NCBI RefSeq assembly: GCF_003427025.1
Contig: NZ_QVAI01000013.1
Span: forward strand, 168,814-232,813
DNA: 64,000 nucleotides
Source: Jiangella endophytica
GTDB lineage: Bacteria > Actinomycetota > Actinomycetes > Jiangellales > Jiangellaceae
Direction: 5' to 3'
Positions 15,447 through 23,757 of this stretch are shown here, one piece after another. The notes under the pieces are model-generated. The model saw only the letters and a list, made by a program, of their open reading frames with translations, did no database searches and was not told the origin of the DNA. The first letter of the stretch is position 1. Every line of letters starts with the position of its first letter. The position numbers were made by a program, and so were the translations under genes.

Positions 15447-16748
15447 GTGATCGAGCCCATGGTCTGGCAGAACTGGGCGCGTACCGTCCAGGCGCGCCCG
15501 GTCCGCGTCGAGCGGCCGTCCAGCGCCGACGAGGCCGCCGCCGTGCTCACCGCCGCCGCCCGCGACGGCCTGCGGGTCAAACCGATCGGCGCGGGGCACA
15601 GCTTCACCCCGGTCGCGGCGACGGACGGCGTCCAGGTGCGGCTGGACGCTCTGAGCGGCCTGCTCGCGCTCGACACGGCCCGGCACACCGCCACGGTCGG
15701 CGCCGGCACCCGGTTGCACGAGCTCAACGCCCTGCTGGCGGAACGCGGCTACGGACTGACGAACCTGGGCGACATCGCCGTCCAGACGGTGTCCGGGGCC
15801 ATCGCGACCGGCACCCACGGGAGCGGCCGGGCCAGCGCGTCACTCTCGGAGCAGGTGGTGGCGCTGGAGCTCGTGCTGCCCGACGGCACCGTCAAGCAGG
15901 TGTCGGCCGACGACGACGGCGAGCTGTTCCAGGCCGCGCGGCTGAGCCTCGGCGCGCTGGGCATCGTGACCAGTGTCACGTTCCGGGTCGAACCGGCGTT
16001 CACGCTGCGCTCGACGGTGGAGCGGACGACGCTGGACGCCGTCGTCGAGCGGTTCGCCGAGCTGGAGGCCGCCGACCACTGCGACCTGTACTGGCTGCCG
16101 TTCACCGACGCCGTGCAGCTCACCGTCAACCGGCGCACGGGCGAGCCGGCCGCGCCGCCGAACCCCGTCGCCGCCTGGTGGTCCGGCGACGTCGTCGAGA
16201 ACGCGGGACTGGCGCTGGTCCAGCGCCTGACGCGGGCCGCGCCGAAGGCGACGCCGGCCGTCAACGCCGTCGCCGCCCGGCTGATCAGCGGCCGCACGTT
16301 CGTCGACGCCGCGCCGCAGGTGTTCACCAGCACCCGGCGGGTCCGGTTCCACGAGATGGAGTACGCACTCCCCCGTTCCGCGGCCACCGCCGCGCTCCGG
16401 GCGTTGCGCGACCTGACGGCGCGCGGGCCGTGGCGGGTGGCCTTCCCGGTCGAGATCCGGCTCGCCCCGGCCGACGACGTGTGGCTCTCGCCCGCCTTCG
16501 AGCGCGACACCGTGTACGTCGCGACCCACGCCTACCCGCGCACGGACTACACCGGCTGGTTCACGGCCGTCGAGAAGCTGTGGACGGAGTACGGTGGGCG
16601 GCCGCACTGGGGAAAGCTCCATACCCGCGATTCAGGGTATCTTCGCGATCACTACCGGCACATGGGTACGTTCCGGGCGGTCCGCGACCGGGTCGACCCT
16701 GACCGGATCATGGGCAACGAGTACCTCGAGCAGGTCCTGGACGAGTGA
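15447..16748 (+). CDS. D-arabinono-1,4-lactone oxidase family FAD protein
   Basis: A 433-residue flavoprotein of the aldonolactone oxidase/VAO family (L-gulono-, L-galactono- or D-arabinono-1,4-lactone oxidase). The N-terminal FAD domain has GAGHSFTP near residue 51, where the histidine is the usual site of covalent FAD attachment, and IATGTHGSG near residue 115. The C-terminal ALO domain ends in RPHWGKLH, the family signature near the flavin. It oxidises an aldonolactone to an ascorbate-like product; the natural substrate here is unknown. The GTG at 15447 sits right against AAGGGAAGG; the ATG at 15459, four codons in, is an equally possible start. Confidence 0.92.
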   Translation: MIEPMVWQNWARTVQARPVRVERPSSADEAAAVLTAAARDGLRVKPIGAGHSFTPVAATDGVQVRLDALSGLLALDTARHTATVGAGTRLHELNALLAERGYGLTNLGDIAVQTVSGAIATGTHGSGRASASLSEQVVALELVLPDGTVKQVSADDDGELFQAARLSLGALGIVTSVTFRVEPAFTLRSTVERTTLDAVVERFAELEAADHCDLYWLPFTDAVQLTVNRRTGEPAAPPNPVAAWWSGDVVENAGLALVQRLTRAAPKATPAVNAVAARLISGRTFVDAAPQVFTSTRRVRFHEMEYALPRSAATAALRALRDLTARGPWRVAFPVEIRLAPADDVWLSPAFERDTVYVATHAYPRTDYTGWFTAVEKLWTEYGGRPHWGKLHTRDSGYLRDHYRHMGTFRAVRDRVDPDRIMGNEYLEQVLDE

Positions 16749-16770
16749 GCCTGGACACGAGAATTGGCTT

Positions 16771-16809
16771 GTCAGACCGGCCGTTGGCGGCGTGGCGGCT
16801 TGGTCTGAC
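16771..16809 (+). terminator. Hairpin after the lactone oxidase gene
   Basis: Inverted arms GTCAGACC (16771-16778) and GGTCTGAC (16802-16809) lie 23 bp after the stop. It could be a weak terminator, or an operator upstream of sepH, which begins 50 bp further on. Confidence 0.4.
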
Positions 16810-16858
16810 GCGGTCCCGCGGGTGACGATGGACGGCAGTCGTGATCGGAGGTGAGGAG

Positions 16859-18004
16859 ATGCGTGAGCTTCGGCTGATCGCAGTCAGCGAGGACGGCGCC
16901 CACCTCATCCTCTCCGGCCACGACGGTGAACAGCTGGCGTTGCGGGTGGACGACCGCCTGCTCGCCGCGATCCGAGGCGACCGAGCGAGGTTGGGACAGT
17001 TGGATATCCGGCTCGAAAGCCAGCTACGTCCACGCGACATCCAGGCACGCATCCGGGCCGGTGAGTCTGTCGACTCCGTGGCCGCGGTCGCGGGCATGCC
17101 CCGCGAGAAGGTCGAGCGCTTCGCCGGCCCCGTCCTCGCGGAGCGCGAGCACATCGCCGGCCGCGCCCGGCAGGCCACCGTGCGCCGGCTGGGCGGCGAC
17201 GGCCCGCCGCAGACTCTTGAGGCCGCCGCGGGGGCGACCGCCAAGACCCACGGCGCCGACCCCGACCTCGTCGAGTGGGACGCGTGGCGGCGCGAGGACG
17301 GCCGCTGGCTGGTCCGCTTCGCCTGGGCCGGCGAGGAGGAGGACTCCGCCCTCTTCTCGTTCGACCCCTCGGGCCGCACCGTCGTGCCCGAGGACGACAA
17401 CGCCCGCTCCATCGCCGGCGTGCTGCCGGCCGAGGCGCCCGCCGACCCCGAGCCCGCGGCCCCGGCCGGTCCGGCCCGACTGTCGGTGGTGGGCGGCGGC
17501 GCGGCCACGAAGGCTCCCGCCGAGGACGACGAGGGCCCCGACCTCCCGGCGTTCCTCAAGCCGGCCGGCGTCGGCCCGGTGCGTAGCCTGGTCCGCGACC
17601 TCGACCACGACGACACCGCCGAGCAGGACGACGACGAGTTCGAGAACACGACGCCCATCCCGGCCGCCGCGGCCCGCCGCACCAACCGGCGCACCACCCG
17701 CACCGGCCGCGAGCGCCGCCGCCGCGAGCCCGACCTCTTCCACGACCACGCGCCGGAGCCGGCCGAGCCCGCCGCCGCACCGGACGACACCGCGGACGCC
17801 GACGACACCGCCACCAGCGAACGGCTGCGGCTCAGCGACATCGCCCAGCACGTCGAGACCGAGGAGGAGTCGGCCGCCGACCTCGCCCCGACGGCCGACG
17901 AGGAGCCGGCCCCGCCGGCCCGCAAGACCAGCTCGTCGCGGTCGCGCCGGCCCAGCGTCCCCAGCTGGGACGAGATCATGTTCGGACGCCGCAAGAACGA
18001 CTGA
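16859..18004 (+). CDS. sepH: Cell-division regulator SepH (DUF3071)
   Basis: A 381-residue cytosolic protein. SepH of Streptomyces binds FtsZ and promotes filament assembly at division septa. The conserved DUF3071 domain occupies about residues 1-165. It starts MRELRLIAVSEDG, and a helix-turn-helix-like segment (VDSVAAVAGMPREKVERF) contacts FtsZ in the known protein. The remaining 215 residues are disordered, rich in alanine, proline, aspartate and glutamate, with short basic stretches. The last 15 residues (PSVPSWDEIMFGRRKND) form the conserved C-terminal tail. The ATG at 16859 has an excellent GGAGGTGAGG site just upstream. Confidence 0.95.
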   Translation: MRELRLIAVSEDGAHLILSGHDGEQLALRVDDRLLAAIRGDRARLGQLDIRLESQLRPRDIQARIRAGESVDSVAAVAGMPREKVERFAGPVLAEREHIAGRARQATVRRLGGDGPPQTLEAAAGATAKTHGADPDLVEWDAWRREDGRWLVRFAWAGEEEDSALFSFDPSGRTVVPEDDNARSIAGVLPAEAPADPEPAAPAGPARLSVVGGGAATKAPAEDDEGPDLPAFLKPAGVGPVRSLVRDLDHDDTAEQDDDEFENTTPIPAAAARRTNRRTTRTGRERRRREPDLFHDHAPEPAEPAAAPDDTADADDTATSERLRLSDIAQHVETEEESAADLAPTADEEPAPPARKTSSSRSRRPSVPSWDEIMFGRRKND

Positions 18005-18022
18005 CGCCACACGGCGCCCCCA

Positions 18023-18055
18023 CGGCCCGCCTCGTCCACGCGACGAGGCGGGCCG
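18023..18055 (+). terminator. Intrinsic terminator hairpin after sepH
   Basis: A perfect 14-bp stem, CGGCCCGCCTCGTC (18023-18036) and its complement (18042-18055), closes a five-base loop 19 bp after the sepH stop. TTCCG follows it. Confidence 0.8.
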
Positions 18056-18279
18056 TTCCGCGTCCGCCCCTTCCCCACGCGCCCCTTACGTTGTAAGGCC
18101 GACGGCGTTTCGTGGAATCACCGGCACCTACCGAGCCACAATGGCGCGCTTTCCCAGACTGAACTCGCGGGCGGCGGGGTTCATCTGATGTTCGGCCGTT
18201 TGCCGATGGGACGATTCGGGCAATGTGCATGGAACCACTTCAATGACGCTGGCCGTGTCCCTCTGTCCCTAGGATCTCC

Positions 18280-21200
18280 ATGCCAACGTCGAGCACCACC
18301 ACGCGGCGCCGATGGCTGACATCGTCGCTGTCCACGCTGATGGCGTCCGCCGTCGCGTTCGGTCTTCTCAGCACCGCGCCCGCGGCCACCGCCGTGGCGA
18401 GCGACGGCCCGCCGCTGACCGACGACGCGATCGAGCTGGTCGACCGCACCGAGCAGATCGGCCCCGGCATCACGCTGCGCGAGCTGACCTCCGTCACGCC
18501 GACCGGGTGGTACGACCAGCACATCCTCACCGCCGACCTCGCCAACCCGGCCGTCACCAGCGACCTGCTCGCCGGCGAGCACGTGACCGAGCGGGCGCCG
18601 ACGTCGCGGATGGTGAACGAGGCCGGGGCGGTCGCCGGGGTCAACGGCGACTTCTTCGACATCAACAACTCCGGCGCCCCGCTCGGCGCGGAGGTGCGCG
18701 ACGGCGAGCTGCTGAAGTCGTCGGACTTCGGCACCTGGTCGCACATCGGCGTCGGTCTGGACGGCGTCGGCCGCGCGGTCGACATGACGCTGGACGCGAC
18801 CGCGACGTTCGGCGGCGCCGCGCATCCGGTCGTGTCGCTGAACGCCTCGAACACGATGTCCGGCTCGCCCGCGAACGCCATCGTCGCCTACACGTCGGCG
18901 TGGGGCAGCTACCGCCGCTCGATCGGCGTCACCGGCGCCACCGACGTCGCGTCCGTGCTGGTCCAGGACGACGTCGTCGTCTCCGTCGACGCCGCCACCG
19001 CGGGCGAAGGCGCGATCCCCGCGGGCGCGTTCGTCCTGGTCGGCCGCGAGGCCGGCGCGGCGGCGATCCGCACCCTCCGGCCGGGCGACGCGGTCACGCT
19101 GAGCTACGCCCTCAGCGACGAGATCGCCCGGCAGATGCGCTTCGTCATCGGCTCCAACCGCGAACTGGTCCGCGACGGCGTCGCCCGCCCGGACTCCGAG
19201 CTCGACAACGCCGTCCACCCGCGCACCGTCATCGGTTTCAAGGACGACGGCCGGACGATGCTGCTGGTCACCAACGACGGCCGGCAGTCGCCGGTCAACG
19301 GCATGACGATGCGCGAGCTGGCCCGGTTCATGGTCCGGCTGGGCGCCGAGACCGCGTGGAACCTCGACGGCGGCGGCTCCACGTCGATGGTGGCCCGCCC
19401 GCTCGGCGCGGACGAGGCGACGGTCCGCAACAGCCCGTCCGACGGCGCGGAGCGGCCCGACCCGAACGGCGTCGGCCTGTTCGTCGCGCCGGGCAACGGC
19501 AAGGCCAGGCAGCTGGTCATCACGCCGAGCGAAGAGGACGCCCGCGCGTTCCCCGGCCTGCACCGCACGCTCACCGCGAAGGCCGTCGACGACCACCTCA
19601 CCCCGGTCGCGCTCGACCCCGCCGCGGTCCGCTGGCGCAGCAGCGGCGGCACGTTCGACGGATCCGTTCTCGCGGTGCCGGAGAGCCGGCGCGGCCACGT
19701 CGTCGTCCACGCCACCGCCGGGGCCGCCCAGGGCGTGCGCAGCATCGAACTGCTCGGCGAACTGGACGCGCTGGAGCTGTCCGCGAACCGCATCTCGATC
19801 GGCGACGCGCGCCCGGAGAACGCCGTCCGCGTCGACGTCACCGGCCGCGACGCGCAGGGCTTCGCCGCGCCCGTCGAGCTGATCGACCTCGACCTGAGCT
19901 ACGACGCGTCGGTCGTCGACATCACCGCGTCCGGCACCGGCCTGCTGGTCACCCCGCTGGCCGCCGGCGGCACCGTCGTGGAACTGAGCGTCGCCGGGCA
20001 CACGGTGAAACTGCCGGTGACCGTCGGCGTCCAGACCGTCCAGGTCTACGACTTCCAGGACGACGACGCCGCCAACGGCCGGTGGACCCGCAACGGCACC
20101 GCCGGCGTCCGGATGGACATCCTGGACGATCCCGAGGGCATCCGGCTCGAGTTCGGCGCCGCCCGCAACAAGGGCATCACCGCCGCGGGCAACCCGAGCC
20201 GCTGGGTGGAGATCCCCGGCCAGCCGCTGCGCGTGCGGCTCAAGCTCAAGTCCGACGTGGTCGTTCCGAGCGGCCTGACCTACGCGGGCTTCTGGGACGC
20301 CGCGGGCACCTCCATCGGCGTCTACGGCACCGGGCTGCAGCCGTCGGACGAGTGGCAGTACGCGACGTTCACCATCCCCTCGACGACGGTGTTCCCGATC
20401 CGGTTCAACTCGTTCCAGGGCATCAACACCGCCGTGGACCAGCAGGTGCCGGGCCGGTTCGTCATCGGCGGGCTGGAGGCGGACGTGCCGTCGCAGATCG
20501 AGCTGCCCGCGCGGGAGCCGCTGCGCGCCGACCCGCTGGTCTCGGCCGACGGGCAGCCGCAGGCGGGCGCCGACTGGACCTTCGCCACGCTGTCCGACGT
20601 GCAGTTCACCGCGTCGGCGCCGGACCTCACCCAGGTCGCCGTCGCCGCCCTGAACCGCATCCGGGCCGAGGAGCCGGACCTCGTCGTGCTCAACGGCGAC
20701 ATCGTCGACCGCGGCCTGCCGGAGGACGTCGCGCTGGCCCGCGAGACGCTCGAACAGGGCGGCTGCGACCTGATCGCCGTCGGCGAGGAGCCGCCGGCCG
20801 AGAGCACGCCGGACCACGACGCCGGCACCGTCCCCTGCTACTACGTGCCGGGCAACCACGAGTCGTACGGCGTGGGCAACACCCAGTCGACGCTGGACGC
20901 GTGGGAGGCGGAGTTCGGCCGGCCGTACCGGACCTTCGACCACAAGGGCACCCGGTTCATCCTGCTGAACAGCGCCCTGGGGAGCCTGCGCGGCTCGGAC
21001 TGGGACCAGCTGCCGATGCTCGAGGAGGCACTGGCGAGCGCGGCCGGCGACGACGCCGTCAGCAACGTCATGGTCTTCGCCCACCACCCGGTCGACGACC
21101 CGGCGGAGACGAAGTCCAGCCAGCTCGGCGACCGCTTGGAGGTGCAGCTGATCGAGCGGCTGCTGGCCGGCTTCCGCTCCGAGAGCAACAAGGGCGCGGC

Positions 21201-22113
21201 CATGGTCGGCTCGCACGCGCAGATCGTCGACGTCCAGCGCCAGGAGGGCGTGCAGTACGTCGTCCACCCGTCGTCGGGCAAGTCGCCCTACGGCACCCCG
21301 GACCGCGGCGGCTTCACCGGCTGGGTCGAGTGGAGCGTCGACCGCGACACGTCGGGCGCCAACCGCTGGCTCAGCGCCGACGTGCGCGCGTTCGCCCAGG
21401 AGGTCGTCGTCGAGGCGCCGGAGACGGTCGAGGTGGGCCGCGCGGTGAGCGTCGGCGGGCACGTCGTCCAGCCGTCCGGCGTGCTGCCGGGCAGCCGGGT
21501 GGTGCCGCTGGCCTACCCGATGTCGGTGCACTGGTCCGGCGACGAGCGCCTGGCCGTCGGCTCCGGCGACGCGGCCATCCGGCGCGCCCGCTCCGAGGGC
21601 AGGGTGGCGATCCTGGACCCGGTGACGCGGCAGCTGACCGGCCTGCGTACCGGTGAGGTGACGCTCGAGGTCACCAACGACTCCATGCGGGCCTACACCG
21701 GCGACGAGTCGCTGGCCCCGGTGACCGGGCGGACGACGGTGCGGGTCGTGGCCGCCGCCGCTCCGGGCGCGCGGGTCGACGCGGACGCGCCGGTGTTCAG
21801 CACCGTGGCGTCCGGCACCGCCGTGCGGCAGGTGACCCTCACGAACAGCGGTGACCGGCCGCTCGTGGTCTCCGAGCTGTCCGTGACGGCGGGCGCGTTC
21901 ACGCTGGCCGGCCCCTCGGCGTGCACGCGGGCGCCGGTCGCGCCAGGCGGGTCCTGCGAGGTGCCGGTCCGGTTCACGCCGTCCGCTCCCGGCACGACGG
22001 CGGCCGCGGACCTGGTGGCCGAGGCCAACGTCCCCGGCGGCACCGTCGAGGTCGCGCTGACCGGCGCGGCCGCCGCGGCCACGTCGGACGGCGACGCTCC
22101 CGGCCAGGACTGA
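18280..22113 (+). CDS. Secreted phosphodiester glycosidase/metallophosphoesterase fusion, 1277 residues
   Basis: A large exported protein. Residues 1-40 are a signal peptide (basic start with RRR, hydrophobic core, AATAVA before the cut). An NAGPA-like phosphodiester glycosidase domain follows to about residue 405, with NGDFFD near residue 126 and the signature DGGGSTSM at 363-370. Residues 410-750 are beta-rich, Ig-like linker domains. A calcineurin-like metallophosphatase begins at about 768 with the metal motifs LSDVQ, NGDIVDRG (805) and GNHE (858), then HHPVDD and GSHAQ. The last 90 residues are a beta-sandwich of the choice-of-anchor or ASH type. The likely task is stepwise breakdown of a sugar-phosphodiester polymer such as teichoic acid. 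The start is ATG; the Shine-Dalgarno site is weak. Confidence 0.88.
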   Translation: MPTSSTTTRRRWLTSSLSTLMASAVAFGLLSTAPAATAVASDGPPLTDDAIELVDRTEQIGPGITLRELTSVTPTGWYDQHILTADLANPAVTSDLLAGEHVTERAPTSRMVNEAGAVAGVNGDFFDINNSGAPLGAEVRDGELLKSSDFGTWSHIGVGLDGVGRAVDMTLDATATFGGAAHPVVSLNASNTMSGSPANAIVAYTSAWGSYRRSIGVTGATDVASVLVQDDVVVSVDAATAGEGAIPAGAFVLVGREAGAAAIRTLRPGDAVTLSYALSDEIARQMRFVIGSNRELVRDGVARPDSELDNAVHPRTVIGFKDDGRTMLLVTNDGRQSPVNGMTMRELARFMVRLGAETAWNLDGGGSTSMVARPLGADEATVRNSPSDGAERPDPNGVGLFVAPGNGKARQLVITPSEEDARAFPGLHRTLTAKAVDDHLTPVALDPAAVRWRSSGGTFDGSVLAVPESRRGHVVVHATAGAAQGVRSIELLGELDALELSANRISIGDARPENAVRVDVTGRDAQGFAAPVELIDLDLSYDASVVDITASGTGLLVTPLAAGGTVVELSVAGHTVKLPVTVGVQTVQVYDFQDDDAANGRWTRNGTAGVRMDILDDPEGIRLEFGAARNKGITAAGNPSRWVEIPGQPLRVRLKLKSDVVVPSGLTYAGFWDAAGTSIGVYGTGLQPSDEWQYATFTIPSTTVFPIRFNSFQGINTAVDQQVPGRFVIGGLEADVPSQIELPAREPLRADPLVSADGQPQAGADWTFATLSDVQFTASAPDLTQVAVAALNRIRAEEPDLVVLNGDIVDRGLPEDVALARETLEQGGCDLIAVGEEPPAESTPDHDAGTVPCYYVPGNHESYGVGNTQSTLDAWEAEFGRPYRTFDHKGTRFILLNSALGSLRGSDWDQLPMLEEALASAAGDDAVSNVMVFAHHPVDDPAETKSSQLGDRLEVQLIERLLAGFRSESNKGAAMVGSHAQIVDVQRQEGVQYVVHPSSGKSPYGTPDRGGFTGWVEWSVDRDTSGANRWLSADVRAFAQEVVVEAPETVEVGRAVSVGGHVVQPSGVLPGSRVVPLAYPMSVHWSGDERLAVGSGDAAIRRARSEGRVAILDPVTRQLTGLRTGEVTLEVTNDSMRAYTGDESLAPVTGRTTVRVVAAAAPGARVDADAPVFSTVASGTAVRQVTLTNSGDRPLVVSELSVTAGAFTLAGPSACTRAPVAPGGSCEVPVRFTPSAPGTTAAADLVAEANVPGGTVEVALTGAAAAATSDGDAPGQD

Positions 22114-22135
22114 CCCGGATCCCGCGCGCTCCCCC

Positions 22136-22189
22136 AGGGGTCCTCCCGCTTCGCCAGGCATGCATGCCTCGCAGAGCGGGAGGACCCCT
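22136..22189. terminator. Perfect nested hairpin after the phosphodiesterase gene
   Basis: Fifteen-base arms (AGGGGTCCTCCCGCT at 22136-22150 and its exact complement at 22175-22189) enclose the 14-bp perfect palindrome AGGCATGCATGCCT (22156-22169). It begins 22 bp after the stop and belongs to the same family as the hairpins at 12920 and 37783. Confidence 0.75.
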
Positions 22190-22624
22190 CCTCAACGTGA
22201 TCAACTCCGGGGTGTGAGCTGGGGAGACGGAGAAATCTGAGAAATCTCCCATTCGGACGTATCTGAGGCGCTCCTCCGTGCTCTGTATCTGTGAACGCCG
22301 AGCTTGGCCACCAGGCGGCGTTCCGCGGACCAGGGACCTCCGGCCGTGTCGCGCACACCGAGGGGAGCAGCCATGACAGCGGCACGACGTCCGGCCGCAC
22401 CCCACCAGCCCGTGCGCGGCGGCCTCGCTCCCCTGGAACCGTGGCGGGCTCTTTCGAGAAACCGCGTCGTCGAGATCCTCGCAGCCAGGCGACGCAGGCG
22501 TCCACGACGTCTGCTCGTACAACGTCTGTGAAGCCGGGGGGCTGCTGCGATGGTCGGCACAACGGGGGGTGACGGGTACGTGAGCAGGGCGTGGTTCGCC
22601 ACGCCTGGGGGCGCGTGCCCGTCA
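22190..22624. other. Intergenic region upstream of the sigma factor gene
   Basis: About 435 bp of lower GC than its surroundings. Apart from one doubtful small ORF (22373-22531) I see no gene. Near 22220 there is a short direct repeat, GAAATCT, twice within 20 bases. Confidence 0.6.
22373..22531 (+). CDS. Possible small basic protein, 52 residues
   Basis: I do not recognise this ORF. It begins MTAARRPAAPHQP and ends in an arginine-rich run followed by LLVQRL. In its favour is a good ribosome site, AGGGGAG, five bases before the ATG, and a position in an otherwise empty interval. Against it, third codon positions are much less GC-biased than in neighbouring genes, and no domain is visible. 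It may be a short peptide with a regulatory role upstream of the sigma factor gene, or chance. Confidence 0.3.
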   Translation: MTAARRPAAPHQPVRGGLAPLEPWRALSRNRVVEILAARRRRRPRRLLVQRL

Positions 22625-22652
22625 CTGACGGCGATCTACCTGCATCTATACT
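22625..22652 (+). promoter_or_regulatory. Promoter of the sigma factor gene (leaderless)
   Basis: CTGACG at 22625-22630 and TATACT at 22647-22652 are separated by 16 bp. TATACT ends seven bases before the GTG at 22660, so transcription should begin on the start codon. Confidence 0.7.
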
Positions 22653-22659
22653 CTGGGCG

Positions 22660-23289
22660 GTGGCCGATCTGTCCCTCAGCGAGCTGGTCGAGGCGGCGTC
22701 CAGGGGCGACCAACTCGCCTGGGACCGCCTGGTCGACGACCATGCCTCGCTGGTGTGGGCGGTCGTCCGGAGTCACCGTCTGCACGGCGGCGACGCCGAG
22801 GACGCGTTCCAGAGCACTTGGCTGCGGCTGGTCGAGCACCTGGGCCGGTTGGCGCAGCCCGAGCGGCTGGCCGCCTGGCTCGTCACCACGGCGCGCCGCG
22901 AGTGTCTGCGGCTGCTGCGCCGCGTCGGCACCGAGCTGCCCGACGTCCATGTGGCGGACCGCGCCGAAGACGCCGCTACCCCAGATCCCGGTCCGGTCGA
23001 GGCGTTGCTCGCCCGCGAGGAGCAGGTCGCGGTCCTCCGCGCATTCCAGCGGCTGCGGCCTCGCTGCCAGGACCTGCTGCGTCTCACGGCGGCCGTGGCC
23101 GACCCGAGGTACGCCGACGTCGCCGCGGAGCTCGACATGCCGGTCGGCAGCGTCGGCCCGACCCGGCAGCGCTGCCTCGAGCACCTGCGCCGGCTCATCC
23201 ACGAGGGCGACACCAGCGGAGCGGACACCGCCCGCGACACGAACGACACCGGCCCGGCCAGCGCCCACCCGCGCACGGGCCGGCGCTGA
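22660..23289 (+). CDS. Sigma-70 family (ECF-like) RNA polymerase sigma factor
   Basis: A 209-residue sigma factor with region 2 (residues 8-75: LVEAASRGDQLAWDRLVD, then the -10-reading segment DAEDAFQSTWLRL) and region 4 (about residues 125-180, helix-turn-helix around YADVAAELDMPVGSVGPTRQR). The C-terminal 30 residues are a hydrophilic tail. Regions 1 and 3 are missing, as in ECF types. The GTG at 22660 is fixed by the leaderless promoter just before it; the longer reading to 22591 starts upstream of that promoter. An 11-base gap leads to the next gene. No transmembrane anti-sigma factor is nearby, so control must come another way, perhaps through the downstream partner. Confidence 0.92.
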   Translation: MADLSLSELVEAASRGDQLAWDRLVDDHASLVWAVVRSHRLHGGDAEDAFQSTWLRLVEHLGRLAQPERLAAWLVTTARRECLRLLRRVGTELPDVHVADRAEDAATPDPGPVEALLAREEQVAVLRAFQRLRPRCQDLLRLTAAVADPRYADVAAELDMPVGSVGPTRQRCLEHLRRLIHEGDTSGADTARDTNDTGPASAHPRTGRR

Positions 23290-23300
23290 AGGGGGCATCC

Positions 23301-23756
23301 ATGGCTGACGACGACCGCCTGGTCGACCAGCTGCGCGAGATCATCGAGGCGACCGACCCGCCGCCGCGGCGGCTGGTCGACATCGCCAAGGCGAGCCTGG
23401 TCTGGCGGACGGCCGACGCCGAGCTGGCCGAGCTGATCTCCGACTCCAGCACCGAGCCGGCCGCCGCCGTCCGCTCCGCCACCGAGGCGCCGCGGCTGCT
23501 GACGTTCACCTCCGGCGACACCGTCGTGGTCCTGGAGGTCACCCGCGAGGCCGGCGCGCACCGGGTCATGGGCCAGATCGTCGCCCCGGCACCGGCGACG
23601 GTCGAGGTGCGCCACGCCGACGGTGTCGTCACGGTCCCCACCGACGTCGACGGCCGGTTCCGCGCCGCACCGGTCGCGCCCGGCCCGATCTCGGTCAGCT
23701 GCCGGTTCGAGGACGACGCCCGCCCGGCCGTCGTCACCAGCTGGGTCAGCATCTGA
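23301..23756 (+). CDS. Hypothetical protein encoded with the sigma factor
   Basis: A 151-residue soluble protein that I cannot assign to a characterised family. The N-terminal half (RLVDQLREIIEATDPPP, then KASLVWRTADAELAELI) is predicted helical. From about residue 65 it becomes beta-rich with DVDGRF and APVAPGPISVSCRF, like the peptide-regulatory or carboxypeptidase-type Ig-like fold. It has no signal peptide, membrane helix or cysteine pair. It starts 11 bp after the sigma factor stop with an AAGGGGG site and ends one base before the next ATG. Small proteins of this look often follow such sigma factors in actinobacteria. A regulatory partner role is inferred from position only. Confidence 0.75.
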   Translation: MADDDRLVDQLREIIEATDPPPRRLVDIAKASLVWRTADAELAELISDSSTEPAAAVRSATEAPRLLTFTSGDTVVVLEVTREAGAHRVMGQIVAPAPATVEVRHADGVVTVPTDVDGRFRAAPVAPGPISVSCRFEDDARPAVVTSWVSI

Positions 23757-23757
23757 C

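Noticed and set aside
18181..22161. A 1326-codon open frame antisense to the phosphodiesterase gene
   Set aside because: It is rich in arginine, glycine and valine with no domain, and codon bias fits the plus-strand gene. A GC artefact.
22550..23308. A 252-codon frame overlapping the sigma factor gene
   Set aside because: It is out of frame with the clear sigma factor regions 2 and 4 and has no family similarity.
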